From NCBI GenBank assembly GCA_010405405.1, contig MU004230.1, positions 344,627-408,626 on the forward strand: a DNA stretch of 64,000 nt. Reading direction: 5' to 3'. Positions 9,398-21,708 of the stretch are shown one piece after another. Source of the DNA: Microthyrium microscopicum. Its lineage: Eukaryota > Ascomycota > Dothideomycetes > Microthyriales > Microthyriaceae. A program made the position numbers and the translations under genes. The notes beneath the pieces are model-generated. The model was not told where the DNA came from and searched no databases. It saw only the letters and a list, made by a program, of their open reading frames with translations. Every line of letters starts with the position of its first letter. The first letter of the stretch is position 1.

Positions 9398-12300
9398 GCT
9401 TCAGCCGCGTGCTCCACGTTCCGCAGCTGATGTTGGACGACACCTGGTTGGGCTGAAATCTGGACAGATCCACGTCAAGGAAAGCCGACACCGAGCAATG
9501 CGCTGTCGAGCTTGTGTAAAGAATGAGCACACGATACTATGTTTGTTTCCTCACTAACGATCGCCAAGAATGGCGAGTAACAATAGACACTGAACAAGGC
9601 GGCCCAGATCTCATTGTGCCAGCCATACTCAGGACAGGCAGGATTATGAAAGACGCCAAGCCCTCAGATTATTGGTCTCAGTGGAATAAGTTCGAAGAAG
9701 TCGACTTTGTGAGGTTTACTAGCTTATGCTGAGGAGGTTCGTGTCTCTTGCGTAGACGAAGCGTAGACTGAACCCTCACAATAATGGCCGTGAAAAGACC
9801 ACACAACCACTTGCTTCCGTCGTTCCCGCTTCATAGCGTATCCTTGGATAGCAAGGCCGAAAACAAGGCCGCCACTTTCGTTCAAATTCCTCGTTCCAAC
9901 GATTGGGTTTCTTGACGCGTTCGCGCTCATAGCGCGAATGATACAACGGGTGGGTGGCCTCCTTTAAACCGGTTACAGCTAGGGGAAATATAAAAAGTAC
10001 CTCACCCGCCTGATGGGAGGACTTCTATTAGCGCTGTGGATCGTGATCCACTTTGATGTTTCTTGAAGCTCTAAGCTAAGAAAGGTAGACTTTGATTACC
10101 AGCCAACCCGGATACCTGGTCAAGTAGCGTTTGTATTTCGATATTATACTGGATGACTACCGCATTATGGCCATATATCACTCGAGCAATTGGACACCAC
10201 TTGGGGACCGTAGCCGAGCTGGGGAGAATGTTTCTGGACGGCTCGCATTGATTCAATGATATCCTTGGACTGCTTCACACGATGAGTAACATCAGACACC
10301 TGACACTGGACAGACATCAGATTTGTAGATGCACAAAAAGTCCGAGAAAGTACCTGAGGCTCTTGAACTGATCGCCGATATCGATGGTAGTATAATTCGG
10401 CAAAACCCAGTGATTAGTGCTGAAAAGTGTGCTGGAGATAATTTCCACGGCACAAAAGACGTGTCTTCTCGCTATTCCCTATCTCTTTTTCCTTAGACCC
10501 AAAACTAAGGTATACAGCTTAACCTTGCGCTCTGCAGTACGCCAATGAAGCGCCGTCGAAAAGCCGCATGATCCGATCACTTCAACCCTATCTTAGGCTG
10601 GAAATGGTTTGTTCCAGTATATTGGGAGCTTTGGATGCCGAGCATAAAGCACGTCTGTATTGATGTGCTTGAAAGAGCCCCGGAGGATCATAATCACCTT
10701 ACTAAGGGACCTGACTTCCGGCTCAAATTGACTACAGCCGCACCCTCAACCCAAAAAAACCTGAGCCATGACTTTAGCTCAATACAGTCTCTGAACGTCT
10801 ATGTTGATCTCGAATGTTGACCATCATCATTCCTAGCTCTTCCGATTTGACAAGGAGTTGTAATTGGACTGGATGAGAAAGAGCCTGGACACGCGCAGAG
10901 ACTGACGGTGAGAACTTTGGTCTTGGACGGAAGAGGATTAGGGTGCCGGCGACCTCCTGAGGATTTGTGGAGCTGGAACTCGGCTATCTTTGAGTAGCAT
11001 CATCTATTTCACGGAGTTTGTTGGCACTATTCTACCTCAGTATCTCATATGGACAGACGGAGGCGAATTAAAGATTGGCCGAAAGATAAATATGTATACT
11101 CCGCAAGTCTGTGCAGAAGCGTGTCGTCAGGCAGCCATGAAAGACGGTTGCGCTGTAGATGCAACCAAGCACGAGCTTTCTGGAGCACAACGTGTGTACT
11201 GCCCGAGGAGAGTCTCAGGTAACTCACGACGTTATTGATCAAATTTGACGATCAGCAACCAAGTTTTTTGCTTAGCTTGAGCTAGCTCTTGATGGCACAT
11301 GTCTAAGGATTGTCTCCCCTCATCTGAGTCCTGGTGTTCGCGCCGATGGACTGATCAGATCCAAAGCGACCATCGACTGAAAGTGTCAGGGAGCAAGATC
11401 AAGACCATCGATATCGATCCAACGTCCGTTTGACTGGAGCACCAAGAAGCACTACCGAGAGAAAATTGAGTTTCCAGAATGATAGTAGGTGTAGTTGGAA
11501 TATAGTTTGACAAATATCCGCCAAGGACGCGACGAAAATAGAATCTGGCAGGTCGCCATCACCACCAAACCCAATTGGGGTTGGCTGCCGTACAATAAGA
11601 CCGGGCCAGCCCGAATCTAGCGCAACCAGTCCATGAAAAGTACTGGACAGGCAGACGCGAGAAGGCAGGGTTCTCTTGTCTCCTTCGAGGCCAATAAGGG
11701 AGAGCAAGTCCGTGGCATTTTGCCAGTAGAGACACTGCTTGAGGTCGAGACCGTCCTCCTTGACTGGTAAAGGTCCACTGACATGCCACATGCTATTCCA
11801 TCGCCGCACTTGGTACGATATCAGTACATCCTAAGATCAAACGACTTCCAATGGGATAGTCTCCAACTCGAAGTCTCGGAGCATATCTTTGGAGCCTACT
11901 CGTTTCCACCCACAACGCTAGTAATGATCATTGCATTGACTCACAACAGATGCTCTCGAATGGCATTGGCTCTCCGACGAACGCGATCGTACCATCGTAC
12001 CATCGTACGAGAAATGTTTTATAAGCATCCAATCGGCCTTGGCAAGGTCGTCTATCAGCTATGCGTTATAGACGCCCAAGAGTATGAGACGGTGAAGCCT
12101 GCAGATAACTTGGCTTAGTGCATGCATAAATCAAGCCATGTCATTAATTGACGTGGCCAAGACTCCATTCAGTTGATTTATGTGGACTTTGAGAGGACAT
12201 ATATCTGAATTGGAGCTCTTTCTTCGCTCTTTTCTCTTGGAGGCGATATATTCCGCCCTGTTACCACACCCGCTGTAGGGTATCGGAATAATCCGATTTT

Positions 12301-13354
12301 CACCACCATCATTACAACACTCAAATCTACCGAACCTTGGACATCTAGACATGCATTGTGTTTACATTGGGATTCTTCTGTGTAGGATATAAGCAGTGTA
12401 TCTCCCGATAAAAGTATTTTCTGCCTCGTGTGCTCTCGAAAATTGCAAACACCTAAGGGGTAGGTCGAAATCTAACAAAGAGGAAAGTATGCTTGAAGCT
12501 TTATCAGACTTTTGGCTTCTTCATACTAACATAGGTCATACAAAAGAGAGGTCTTCTCTCCATAGGGCGCTGCTTTCCGCCTTGTCCTCAAGCATCCATC
12601 AATAATTGGACTGACTACTGGAGCTAGATAGCTACCATGTTCCTCAGAACACTTCACACGCCCCAGGATTCCCAGGACTAGAATACATTCTACACTTTTG
12701 AATCATCCCAGGGTACGTCGACAGCAAAATCTACCCACTCACGGGAACATGGCATGACAAAAAAACATCATAAAAGCCATCTCATTAATCCAATAAACAA
12801 CAAACTATCTTATTCTATCCATCCATACCAAGCAATACCCATCCAATCCACCCGCTCACAATAAATCATGCCCCATCAAAACAACACCATTCCTTCATTC
12901 CTCCAAAAAAGGTACTACACATCTCGCAAGGAAAGAACGCCTGCGATGAATACCGACAACAAACAGAACAACAACACACATGTCCAACGAGACCAGTGAT
13001 GGTAGCTTTTTAGGCCTGAAACAACAGAACAGAAACTCCAGTTCCGATTGCTTTGAGTGGAAAATAAACAATAAGTTAAAAGCAGGAAGGAACAGCGTTG
13101 CGGCAAGAGAGTATAGTAGTAGTGGTAGTAGTAGGCTGATAGTTAAGAGATGGAGAAACAAGTACAACCATGGGAACCGCCCGGAGCTTGTTCAAAGGAG
13201 AAGAAAAGCCAAAAAGATAAAAAGTTAGACAATATACAGATGCCTTGCGCCAGTGATTCCATGCAGTGGCAGCGTATTATGATACAAGGCGAATGATTCG
13301 TTAATGTGAGGATGTTTGGAATTTCTGAGCGTTTAGGGGGCATGAGATGGTGGA
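9398..13354. other. Gene-poor region with weak coding relics
   Basis: Nearly 4 kb without a gene I can defend. The + strand between about 10560 and 11240 has protein-like stretches (for example near 10635-10820 and 10880-10990) broken by stops; they faintly resemble fungal F-box/leucine-rich sequence but too weakly to name. Open frames at 11399-11809 (minus, 136 codons) and 11783-12118 (plus, 111 codons) have no recognisable motif. A short tandem of CGTACCAT units sits near 11986-12010. The last ~700 bp before 13355 probably hold the 3' UTR of the kelch gene. Confidence 0.4.
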
Positions 13355-16300
13355 TTATGTATGTGTGGCAGTTGGTATACTCTTAGGTGCCAACGGTTGG
13401 GAAGAGGATGAGGAGGGCTTTTTGTTGGGAGTTTGTATTAGACGCTCAGCGGACTCCTGACTTTCGATACTTTCGGTATCAGTGTCCATTGCACGCGCCC
13501 ACGACGGGAAGCTGGCGCTGCCTGGGGCAGATGGCTTCTCAAACTCGAACTTGTCGTTTAGCTTGTAGTTACCGCGGGTGGTTTCCCACTTGGATCGAAG
13601 GGACTCAAGTTCCGTAGTAAGGGAGTCCAGTGCCATCGATGTCCGATCGCGGGATTTCTTGCCAGCAGCGCCTGTCTTTGGCTTACCAGATTCTTCAGTC
13701 TCGGTATCTTCTGCTTCGTCTTCCTCGGCAGTAGTGGTGCTGTAGATGCTATCGGCATCACCTCCTGGACCGCTCATGCTTCCTGTTGCTCGCGGCATTT
13801 GCTGCTCAAGACGAGATAGACGACGGTAATTATCTACGCTGGTTTCGAATTGGTCGAGAAACATTTGGACTTTTCGTTCAGCATCAATTGCTCGAGCCTC
13901 TAGAAGTTGCTTCTCGCGTTGCATATTCTCAATTTCTCCGCGGGCAGTGCTGTGAAGTTGATTAATCTGAACTTCGTGTTCGGAGTGCGCTTTGCGAAGT
14001 TGTTCCCTATCAGCCTCGGTTTCCGCCAACGACTTTTTAAGACCTGATATTTGTGATTCCAGAGCAACCATGGATGTTTTGACGCTGTCTTCCATTTCAG
14101 TCATTTGCTTGCGCATGGAATTGCGCTCCTTCTCCCATTCGGCACCAGAAGCGCCATCAACAGAACGAGAGACTGCGCCGCCTTTGGTGGCCTCGAGCTC
14201 TTTCTCAAGTTCAGCATTGACAGACTTGTATCGCTGCACCTCAGCCTTCATTTTGTTGAAGATCTTTTCCAGTCCACGAACATATTTGATGGTGCCCTGG
14301 TGATCACTCGACAACGCCGCCAGTTTCTCTTCCCATTCGCGAGCCACTTCTTGTTCACGAGTCTCAAACACTTGACGCATCTCATCGTGAGCTTTGACTG
14401 AATCGTCGAGTTGTTGCTCAAGTTCACGAATGCGATTGAGATCTGGAGTACCATATCGGGAGCTAGGACTTTCCAATACTCGCGAGCGGCGAACATCGGC
14501 GGCATTAATGCCTCGTTCGTCGAGAAGATGTTTCAATGTCTTGAGTTGGACTTCTAGAGCATTACTGTCGAGTAGACTTCGTTCAAGGCGTTGTTGAGCT
14601 TCCGACTTGTCGGCATGCGACAATTGAAGTTCTTTCATGGCAAGTTGTGCTTGTTTTCGGATTGTGAGGTTCTCTCGAGTAGTTTGTTCTTGATACGCTT
14701 CGAGTCCAGCGATTCGTTCTTCGGCCCGTCGTAGTCTTTCAGCGGCAAGATCTGCAGCGTCCTGGTTTTGTCGGGCCATCACATTGGCTGACTCCAATTG
14801 TTGAGTCAATATTTCAACTCGACTATCAGAAGCACTTGAGTCGTCCATTGACCGGCTAGCCACTGCGCCCAAGCCAGAGAGTACAGCTTCGCGGTGAGTT
14901 CGAGCCTCTTCGGCGTGGCGTTGAGCAAGACTTTCAGCGTCCTCCAGTCTCCTTGAAAGACCTTCTAATTCTCCGGATCGTTGTTCGTGCTCAACCTTGA
15001 ATGCTGCAAACTTTTGTTCAGTTTCAGTCCGCAATTGTCGCTCTTCGTCGAGCTTTCGTTCAAGATGGTCAGCCTTTTCAGTTGAAGCCGTAACTGCTTG
15101 CCGTAATGAGTCAAGAATTGTTGTATGTCCTTGGCTATCTTCAATGGCTCGTGAATGCTTGACTGTAAGCTCGTTCTTGTCGGCCTCGAGAAGCTTGTGA
15201 GCCGCGATTGCTTCGGCTGCATTTGCTGCTTCTTGGCGGGCTGCTTTTTGAACTTCATGTAGTTCTGCCCGAAGACTCTCTAGTTCTCCAGCAGTACGTT
15301 GTTTGTACGCATCGAGATCCGATATTCGCTGTTCAGCTGCATCCGCAGTATCTTCGGCCATAGCTCGCGCTCGACGCTCTGATTCCAGTTCTGTGGCGAG
15401 TGATTCAATCTTGGAGTTGAGTTCCTTGTGGTTGTTCAGTGAATGAGCCAAGCGCCGGCTCATATCATTTGACCGATCATTCTCGGGGCTAATAGACCCG
15501 CGAAGAGTATCCGGTTGAGGGGTTCCAATCTGACTGCTTGATCCGCCGTGTGCTGCGAGCTTGGCTTTTGCATATGCTGCTTCTGAGATGGCAACATCGC
15601 GTTGTTTTTCAATTTCAGCTATTCTTGTGGCAGTGGCACCAGACTGCGAGTCAATCGAGCCTTGCACTCTGGTAAGCTCAGCTTTCATCTTTAGCAATGC
15701 TTCAATGAGTGGCCGATCATCATCCCCGAAGACTTCAGCTGCTTGTTGATCGAGAATAGGATTGCCGGAAGAATTGGGTTGGTAGCCCGCTTTCCGAGCC
15801 AAAGCCAACTCTGAAGCATACCAAGCGTTTCGACTCTTTGCAGCCTCCAGTTCCTTTGCGAGTTCCTCGTTTTGTTGCGCGATTGCAGGAGAAGATCCAA
15901 TACCGCTGTCAACTTGAGGTTCTATTTCGCGAGAGTAATTGGTGGCTGGGGTATCGACAGAAGCTCTGGGAGTATCTCGATTATCACTGTCAATGGATGT
16001 TGGCTGTTGTCGAGATCCTGTACGAGATGGTACAGAGCTTGCAGATTTAGACTGTGGTTGTTGAACGGCATAAGTTCCATTGACTTGGGGTTCTGACTGC
16101 ATCCCTGAAGTATTCGTAGGCGATATTGTGTCACGTTCGTACTGAGCATTCGTGCCACTTCTGCTAGGAGTCTTGGCGCGTAAAGCAGACGCATCCTGGA
16201 TTTTATTGTGTGCGGCGATTTTCGGTTGCAATGACACGGGAGTTGTCGTACCTATTGATCGCGCTCCGGCAACTGGTTGTTTATTCCCATTCTGAAGAGG

Positions 16301-17945
16301 ACTTTCTGATCGAGATTCAGGAGCACTTCCAAGGGTTGCGACAGAGCGTGGCTTTGAGCCAGCCATCGCTGATGCCCCTGAATCGTTGCTGAATTTTCGC
16401 ATAGCACCAGACGGTATCTGTGCTACCTGTGACTGAAGTTGTGCTTGGCCGGGTGCTGGCGTTGCATTAATTTGCTGCGGGCCAGGCGCAGGTTCACTCG
16501 TAGGATATCTAATCTTTGTAGTGTCCAAGATGTATGCCTGGCTGAGTTCCGCTGGATCTCTCGGTGCTGAACTGGGTTCTCCTGCGAGTACAATGATATG
16601 GTTCCCAAAGGCCGTCATACTGTGACCTGAACGAGGCGATGGAGACATGCCCATATTCTGAAACATGTACCACCTTCGTGTGGAAATCTTGAAAGCAACC
16701 AAGTCACCCAGATCTGTACCGTCTTGCACCCGGCCTCCAAAGATGTACATGACATCGTTGACCAGGGCAGCAGAATGACCTTCTCGAGCAGAAGGAATGT
16801 AGCCAATGCAATCCAGTTCGGTCCACAGGTTAGTGGCAGGATCATATGTCCAGACGTCATTGAACCAGCGAGTCCCATCAGTGCCGCCGAAAAGGTACAG
16901 TCTATCCTGCCAGGAAATGACAGAGTGGTTTGTCCGTGGAGCTGGTAGATTTGGACTAGTCGGCTCGTTTTGAATAAGAATTTCCCATCGGTTGCCTGCA
17001 ACTTGGAGAGTGTTCAGATCGAATGCGACAAGGTCATTGAAGAAGAATCCTTCGACTTGACCACCATAAATGTAAATTTTGGATCCAACGATATTCAGCG
17101 TATGTCCGTAACGACCAGACGGCCGTGTCCCGCTAGGAGATGCTCTGGCCCATTGCTTCGAGGCTAGAACTGGTCAGATTGGAAACTACGAGATGTCCAG
17201 CGAACTTACAAGTATTTAAAAGATATAGCGTGTCGTCCAGGACGTCTCCGTCTTCGAGTTTCGTGTCGCCACCAAAAACAATGAATGCGTTGCCAACCAA
17301 TAAGCTTGCATGACCGACTCTAGGTCCTGGTCCTTCAGCAACTGTATTGACGGGGTAACATGCCATTGCGCCATTGGTGAGGTCAATCATCCAGAGATCA
17401 CCTTTGACAGTCTGACTATTAACCAGACCGCCCATTATGTAGATCCATCTCGAAGCTGTGGCATTGACTGCGGCGCCGTATCTAGGAAAGGGAGAGAGAT
17501 TTGTAGAGAATTGTAGGCGCCGTTCTGACCAAGGATATGGTGAATCAATGGGCGCAGGAGCAATTTTACCACTAGATGTGCCAGGTCTAGGTTGAAAAGA
17601 CTGAAAAATGTTAGGCGAGTCACTTGGATCATGAAATATGTGATATCAACGTACCGTAGCATCTGATTCCGCTCTCTCACGGGCTCGTATAAGATTAGTT
17701 CCAGGGCCAAGCTCTGGAGCCATGGAGCTTGTAGATGCATTCAGAGGGCCATTTGGATTTTGCGAATTGCCGACGGTAGCTCGACGTTCCATAGGACCTT
17801 CACGAGGACCAGGTCCACCACTGGCTAAAGGACCGCGCGCGTCTGAGCCGGCAGATATGCCATGCGATGAAGAGATATCTCGTGTAGCTGGAGGTAGCGC
17901 GCCGGGCGGACCGCCCTTTTTGTTTTTGCCCCACAAGAAGGACAT
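13355..17945 (-). CDS. Kelch-repeat cell-end marker protein, Kel1/Tea1 family
   Basis: Three exons, 17945-17655, 17600-17210 and 17163-13355, with introns of 54 and 46 nt, give 1496 residues. The short N-terminus (MSFLWGKNKKGGPPG) is typical of filamentous-fungal Kel1/TeaA proteins. A six-bladed kelch propeller occupies roughly residues 125-445, with repeats such as IYIYGGQVEGF, LYLFGGTDGTRWFNDVW and MYIFGGRVQDGTDLGDL. A Ser/Pro/Gln-rich disordered linker follows to about residue 650. A very long coiled coil runs from about 655 to 1390, dense in Glu/Lys/Arg heptads, and the tail is acidic. In fission yeast and Aspergillus, Tea1/TeaA rides microtubule plus ends and marks growth sites for formin recruitment; that role is inferred from family. 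There is no ATG between 17163 and 16750, so the large exon could easily be mis-started downstream, losing four kelch repeats. Confidence 0.93.
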
Positions 17946-19944
17946 GTCTTATTGTTGAAGAACGAGAGTGGTAGCGAAAAGGATCATCCAGGGACTTGTA
18001 GTTGTGGTAAAGGCCAAGGATCGAGATGCAGACCAAGAGATCAGGACGCTAAACTGCAACAAATGGCAGGAGCAATGCGTGGTTGTCGCAAATGGCAAGG
18101 ACGTGCGATACAATTGGAAGGAAAGATCGACAGCGAGTCCGTTTAAGGTAATATTCTCCCGTGAGAAGTAAAAGATGGAAAGTGCGATGTTGTACGGGAG
18201 TAACTAGTATGTGGCTGGGAATTATTTGGCCTGGAGGTTGCCAATGGAGGTCTCGAGTCGGCTCCCAATAATCAAGGCTCCAACTGCAGGTAGTGTCTGC
18301 ACTATCAAAGGCTTAAGAGGGCGAAGGCGAGGGAGGAATGTCGTGTTCTTGTCATTGACGCATTGCGCGCGCTCTGTAAGACGGAGAGGGGGTGAAGAAA
18401 GCGCCTGATGGCACTGCTGGCTGCACCGTGGATTGTCGGCTGCCAGGCCTTGTATATCGATAGTGGTGGCAGAGCAGGCGCAGAGAATAGTACAATCGAG
18501 TCGGTCTGTTTGGTGTGAGTTGATGGGGATGGGGAAAAAAGCTGAAAAGTCTTGACAGACTTGGTTGGCGGTCCAAAAGTTGCAACGCTCAGGAGTTGAT
18601 GGCTTGCCAGGCTGGGTGCTCTGTGCATGCATTCAGTCCATGGGCCAAGGCAAGCCAGATCGTTTAGAAACTTAACGCTGCTTATTCATGTCTTTAATCT
18701 TTTCAAAGAGCTTAGCTCATTTATCTTGCATCCAGTAGTAATGGCAAACACATGGATTGTGAAACACTGGAAGGCCCACATGCCGCTTTAAGAAATCGAC
18801 ATATCCAGATTGAGTTTGGGCGTTAAGAAAGGGAGGGTGCACGCATGATACAGGGGAACAACGTTCAATTTACACTTTAAACTCTTGTCCTTCTTTAAAG
18901 ACGCGTTTGATCGTTGTCTCTTGTCAAAATCTCGAGTCGTGTCTTCCGAGTCGTGTTGGCTTCTATCGCAGTGAAATCTGGAGTTTGATATCCTTCTGCT
19001 TCAAATCACCATACAGATAATAACCACTCCATATCTCCATTAAACCAATTCTTCGCAAGTTCTATACCGCGCATAATCCTTGTATTGCTACCCGGTTCCC
19101 CATTTCCCAGCTAATTCCATGTTGCAATAACCGACGAGGGAGCGGGAAATAAAGCTCACGGAGGCCGCTCATCTGCATTTACATTGTACTCATTTTGTTC
19201 AGGTGAGCTAGTGAGCCGTGGTATTGAAAAGTCTAGTACTTGATAATCATACTATTTCACATCAAGATATTCAACCACGAGACATCATATTCACCCATGA
19301 GAATTACCATCCTGCTCCGATCATTGGATCACGCTTGTCCTCTTCTTGTGCCAGTCGCGTTTTGTCTACATTCTCAAGTCATTCTATTCGCTACCTCCAA
19401 TTGAGAATGGATTCCAACCAACTCGGTTGTACCTGCCAAGACTTTTAAGGCCAGCCTCCATATCATTCTTATCTTATCTCGTCCAATTGAGCTAGACTAT
19501 TTTGAGCCATCCATATCTTGAAGCTTGACATATTTCCAACCTCCATCCGTTCTTATGGTTACCTTACAGTTGCCTATCTTCCATCATTCCAACTAGTAGA
19601 TCATCCTCACTCGAGCGTAAAAGATTTGGAGCAACTCAAAACTCCTAGGAAGCGGACAAAGCAAGAGCAAGGAATCAAAGGAAGTCTACTGATCGAGCGG
19701 AAGCGGCGTGATAGTTTGATTTTTTACCAGAAGCCTCAATCCATCAAGCGAGCTTTATTTTGTTACAAGCCATATTGTCACAGAAGAAGAAGAGCATGTT
19801 TAATTTTCAATTTGCCATTGGCATTGATTGTGTATCCTAGCTAGGTTACGGGGTACTATGTGGTATATCATACAAAAAGTCATAATCATGACGAAACTAG
19901 TTGAACCGACAACTAGTCAATGTCCCAAACAACAACCGACTGAA
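17946..19944. other. Promoter side of the kelch gene, otherwise empty
   Basis: Two kilobases between the kelch start codon and the stop codon of the dehydrin-like gene. The stretch next to 17946 contains pyrimidine-rich leader sequence on the minus strand (about 18360-18560). Remaining open frames are short, start with poor context and show no motif. No RNA gene seen. Confidence 0.45.
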
Positions 19945-20967
19945 TTAGTAGTTTTGAGTATTGTTTCCGCCAACGGTGCGGCTACCATCCAAGTCGGAGT
20001 CGACACGTGGATCAGCCTTGTTCAACATGTCGCTCTTGTGGGGTCCGGCAGTGTTGCTGGCAGGACCAGTTCCTGAACCTAGACCGCCTTGGCCGGCGTA
20101 ATTGCCGGTTGAGCCGAGACCGGTTGTGCCAGCTCCGACACCTGCAGTGTGGCCGGCGTGATGGCCGGTCGAGCCGATGCCGGTTGTACCAGCTCCGACT
20201 CCAGTGTGACCTTGACCGAAGGTGTTGCCAGTGTTGGTCGCGCCTGGGCCGTATGCAGCGGCACCAGCATTGCGGGAACCATCACGGTCACTGTCGACGC
20301 GAGGATCGACCTTGTTGGCTAGGTTGCTGTCATGAGGACCAGCGTTGGTGGAACCATAGCCGCCAGTAGTAGAACCATAGCCACCAGTAGTACCTGCGCC
20401 GAGGCCAGTACCAGTGGTGTGGGAAGTGTTATGAGCACCTGGGCCATGTTGAGCCGCTCCCATGTTGGTTGAACCGTCACGGTCAGAATCGACGCGAGGG
20501 TCCAATTTGTTGGCGATGTTAGAAGAGTGAGGTCCGGCAGTCGTGGTGGAAGAGGTGTTGTGTCCTAGACCATCTCCGGCGTGATGAGTAGTACCAGCTC
20601 CGATATGAGCTCCGGTGGTGTGATGAGAACCAGCGCCTACGCCAGCTCCAAGACCAGCACCAGTGTGAGAAGTGTTGTGGGCGCCTGGGCCATGTTGAGC
20701 AGCTCCCATGTTGGTTGAGCCGTCTCGGTCAGAATCGACGCGAGGATCGGCCTTGTTCGCTAGGTTGCTGTCATGAGGACCAGCGGTGGTTGTGGTGTTG
20801 TGAGATCCAACGCCGACGCCAGTACCGGTTGCATGTGTGCCAGTGTGAGCTCCGACACCTGTGCCGGTGGTGTGTGTGCCGGTAGCATGGGTACCAGTGG
20901 TATCATTGTGGTCTTTGTGGAGGACATTGTCGACCTTGGCCTTGACTTTCTCGACGAGGTTAGACAT
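19945..20967 (-). CDS. Dehydrin-like protein with four DPR repeats
   Basis: Single exon, 340 residues, almost entirely Gly, Thr, His, Ala, Asn and Ser. The motif A-G-P-H-x-S-(N/D)-x-x-N-K-x-D-P-R-V-D-S-D-x-D-G-S occurs four times, at about residues 62-86, 144-168, 209-232 and 307-330, separated by Gly/Thr/His-rich spacers. The DPR signature is established for fungal dehydrin-like proteins (described in Alternaria brassicicola), which help tolerance to oxidative, osmotic and cold stress. The N-terminal segment VEKVKAKVDNVLHKDHND could form an amphipathic helix. No signal peptide is present, so a cytosolic or membrane-surface role is likely. The repeats are preserved at DNA level in places, which suggests internal duplication. 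A good TATA box lies 124 bp upstream, consistent with strongly induced expression. Expect complete disorder in solution. Confidence 0.88.
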   Translation of the reverse strand: MSNLVEKVKAKVDNVLHKDHNDTTGTHATGTHTTGTGVGAHTGTHATGTGVGVGSHNTTTTAGPHDSNLANKADPRVDSDRDGSTNMGAAQHGPGAHNTSHTGAGLGAGVGAGSHHTTGAHIGAGTTHHAGDGLGHNTSSTTTAGPHSSNIANKLDPRVDSDRDGSTNMGAAQHGPGAHNTSHTTGTGLGAGTTGGYGSTTGGYGSTNAGPHDSNLANKVDPRVDSDRDGSRNAGAAAYGPGATNTGNTFGQGHTGVGAGTTGIGSTGHHAGHTAGVGAGTTGLGSTGNYAGQGGLGSGTGPASNTAGPHKSDMLNKADPRVDSDLDGSRTVGGNNTQNY

Positions 20968-21708
20968 GATGATGATTGTAGAGTGTGATGTGTTTTGATT
21001 GATTGATTTGTGTTTGAATTGGATTGTAGTGGATGAAGTGTGATGAGTGTGGAATGGAAGAAGAAGTGCTTGGAGTGGAGAGAGTGCCAGTTCTTATACC
21101 AGTGGGATTTGAGTCGTCAGTCGATGAGGTTCTATGAGGATTCTACCTACGTCATGGCGGCAGGTAAACAAACAAGAGCTATGGGATGAGGCAAGAACCC
21201 GCCAGCAGATTGCAAAAATGGGGCAGGAAGTTGTACGACAAACAGGCAAGAGCAGGTTCGTGTGAAGCTTTGACTGGTACCGGGTTGGCAGTAGCTATGG
21301 GAGTATGATGCAAAGTCCCTTCCCTACGGTTCTGAGAACAAGGCTGCCAACTATTGCACCCAATTGGAGGACACATTGGACCAGGAAAAAGGCTGCATCC
21401 TGGACAGCGGCATGAAAGGGATTGTCATGTGAATTCAAAAAGCTTCAAAAGTTGGCGGGGGCTGACCACAAATGATGAAAGCCATGAAACTTTGCCTAGA
21501 GCGGTTCCAAGAACATGCAGCCACACAGACGGAGTCCCTCCGAGCTCCGTAGTGGCTTGTGACGTTGATGCTCTCGTTAGCTTGATTCGAAACGACCTAG
21601 AAGCAAGAAATACTATATTTAGACGTATAGGTGGAGTCCATAATACTCAATTGAGTGTTTTACATGTTCATCACTGCATCATAATAGTGATGCTGTAACG
21701 GTAGATCT
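20968..21708. other. 5' region of the dehydrin-like gene
   Basis: Contains the leader (purine/pyrimidine-skewed up to about 21060), the TATA box listed separately, and then unremarkable sequence up to the AT-rich island. The plus-strand open frame at 21354-21698 shows no motif and is probably chance. Confidence 0.45.
21091..21098 (-). promoter_or_regulatory. TATA box of the dehydrin-like gene
   Basis: On the minus strand the sequence reads TATAAGAA, preceded by GG, about 125 bp upstream of the ATG at 20967. Position and sequence fit a fungal core promoter of a stress-induced gene. Seen in sequence; function inferred. Confidence 0.55.
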
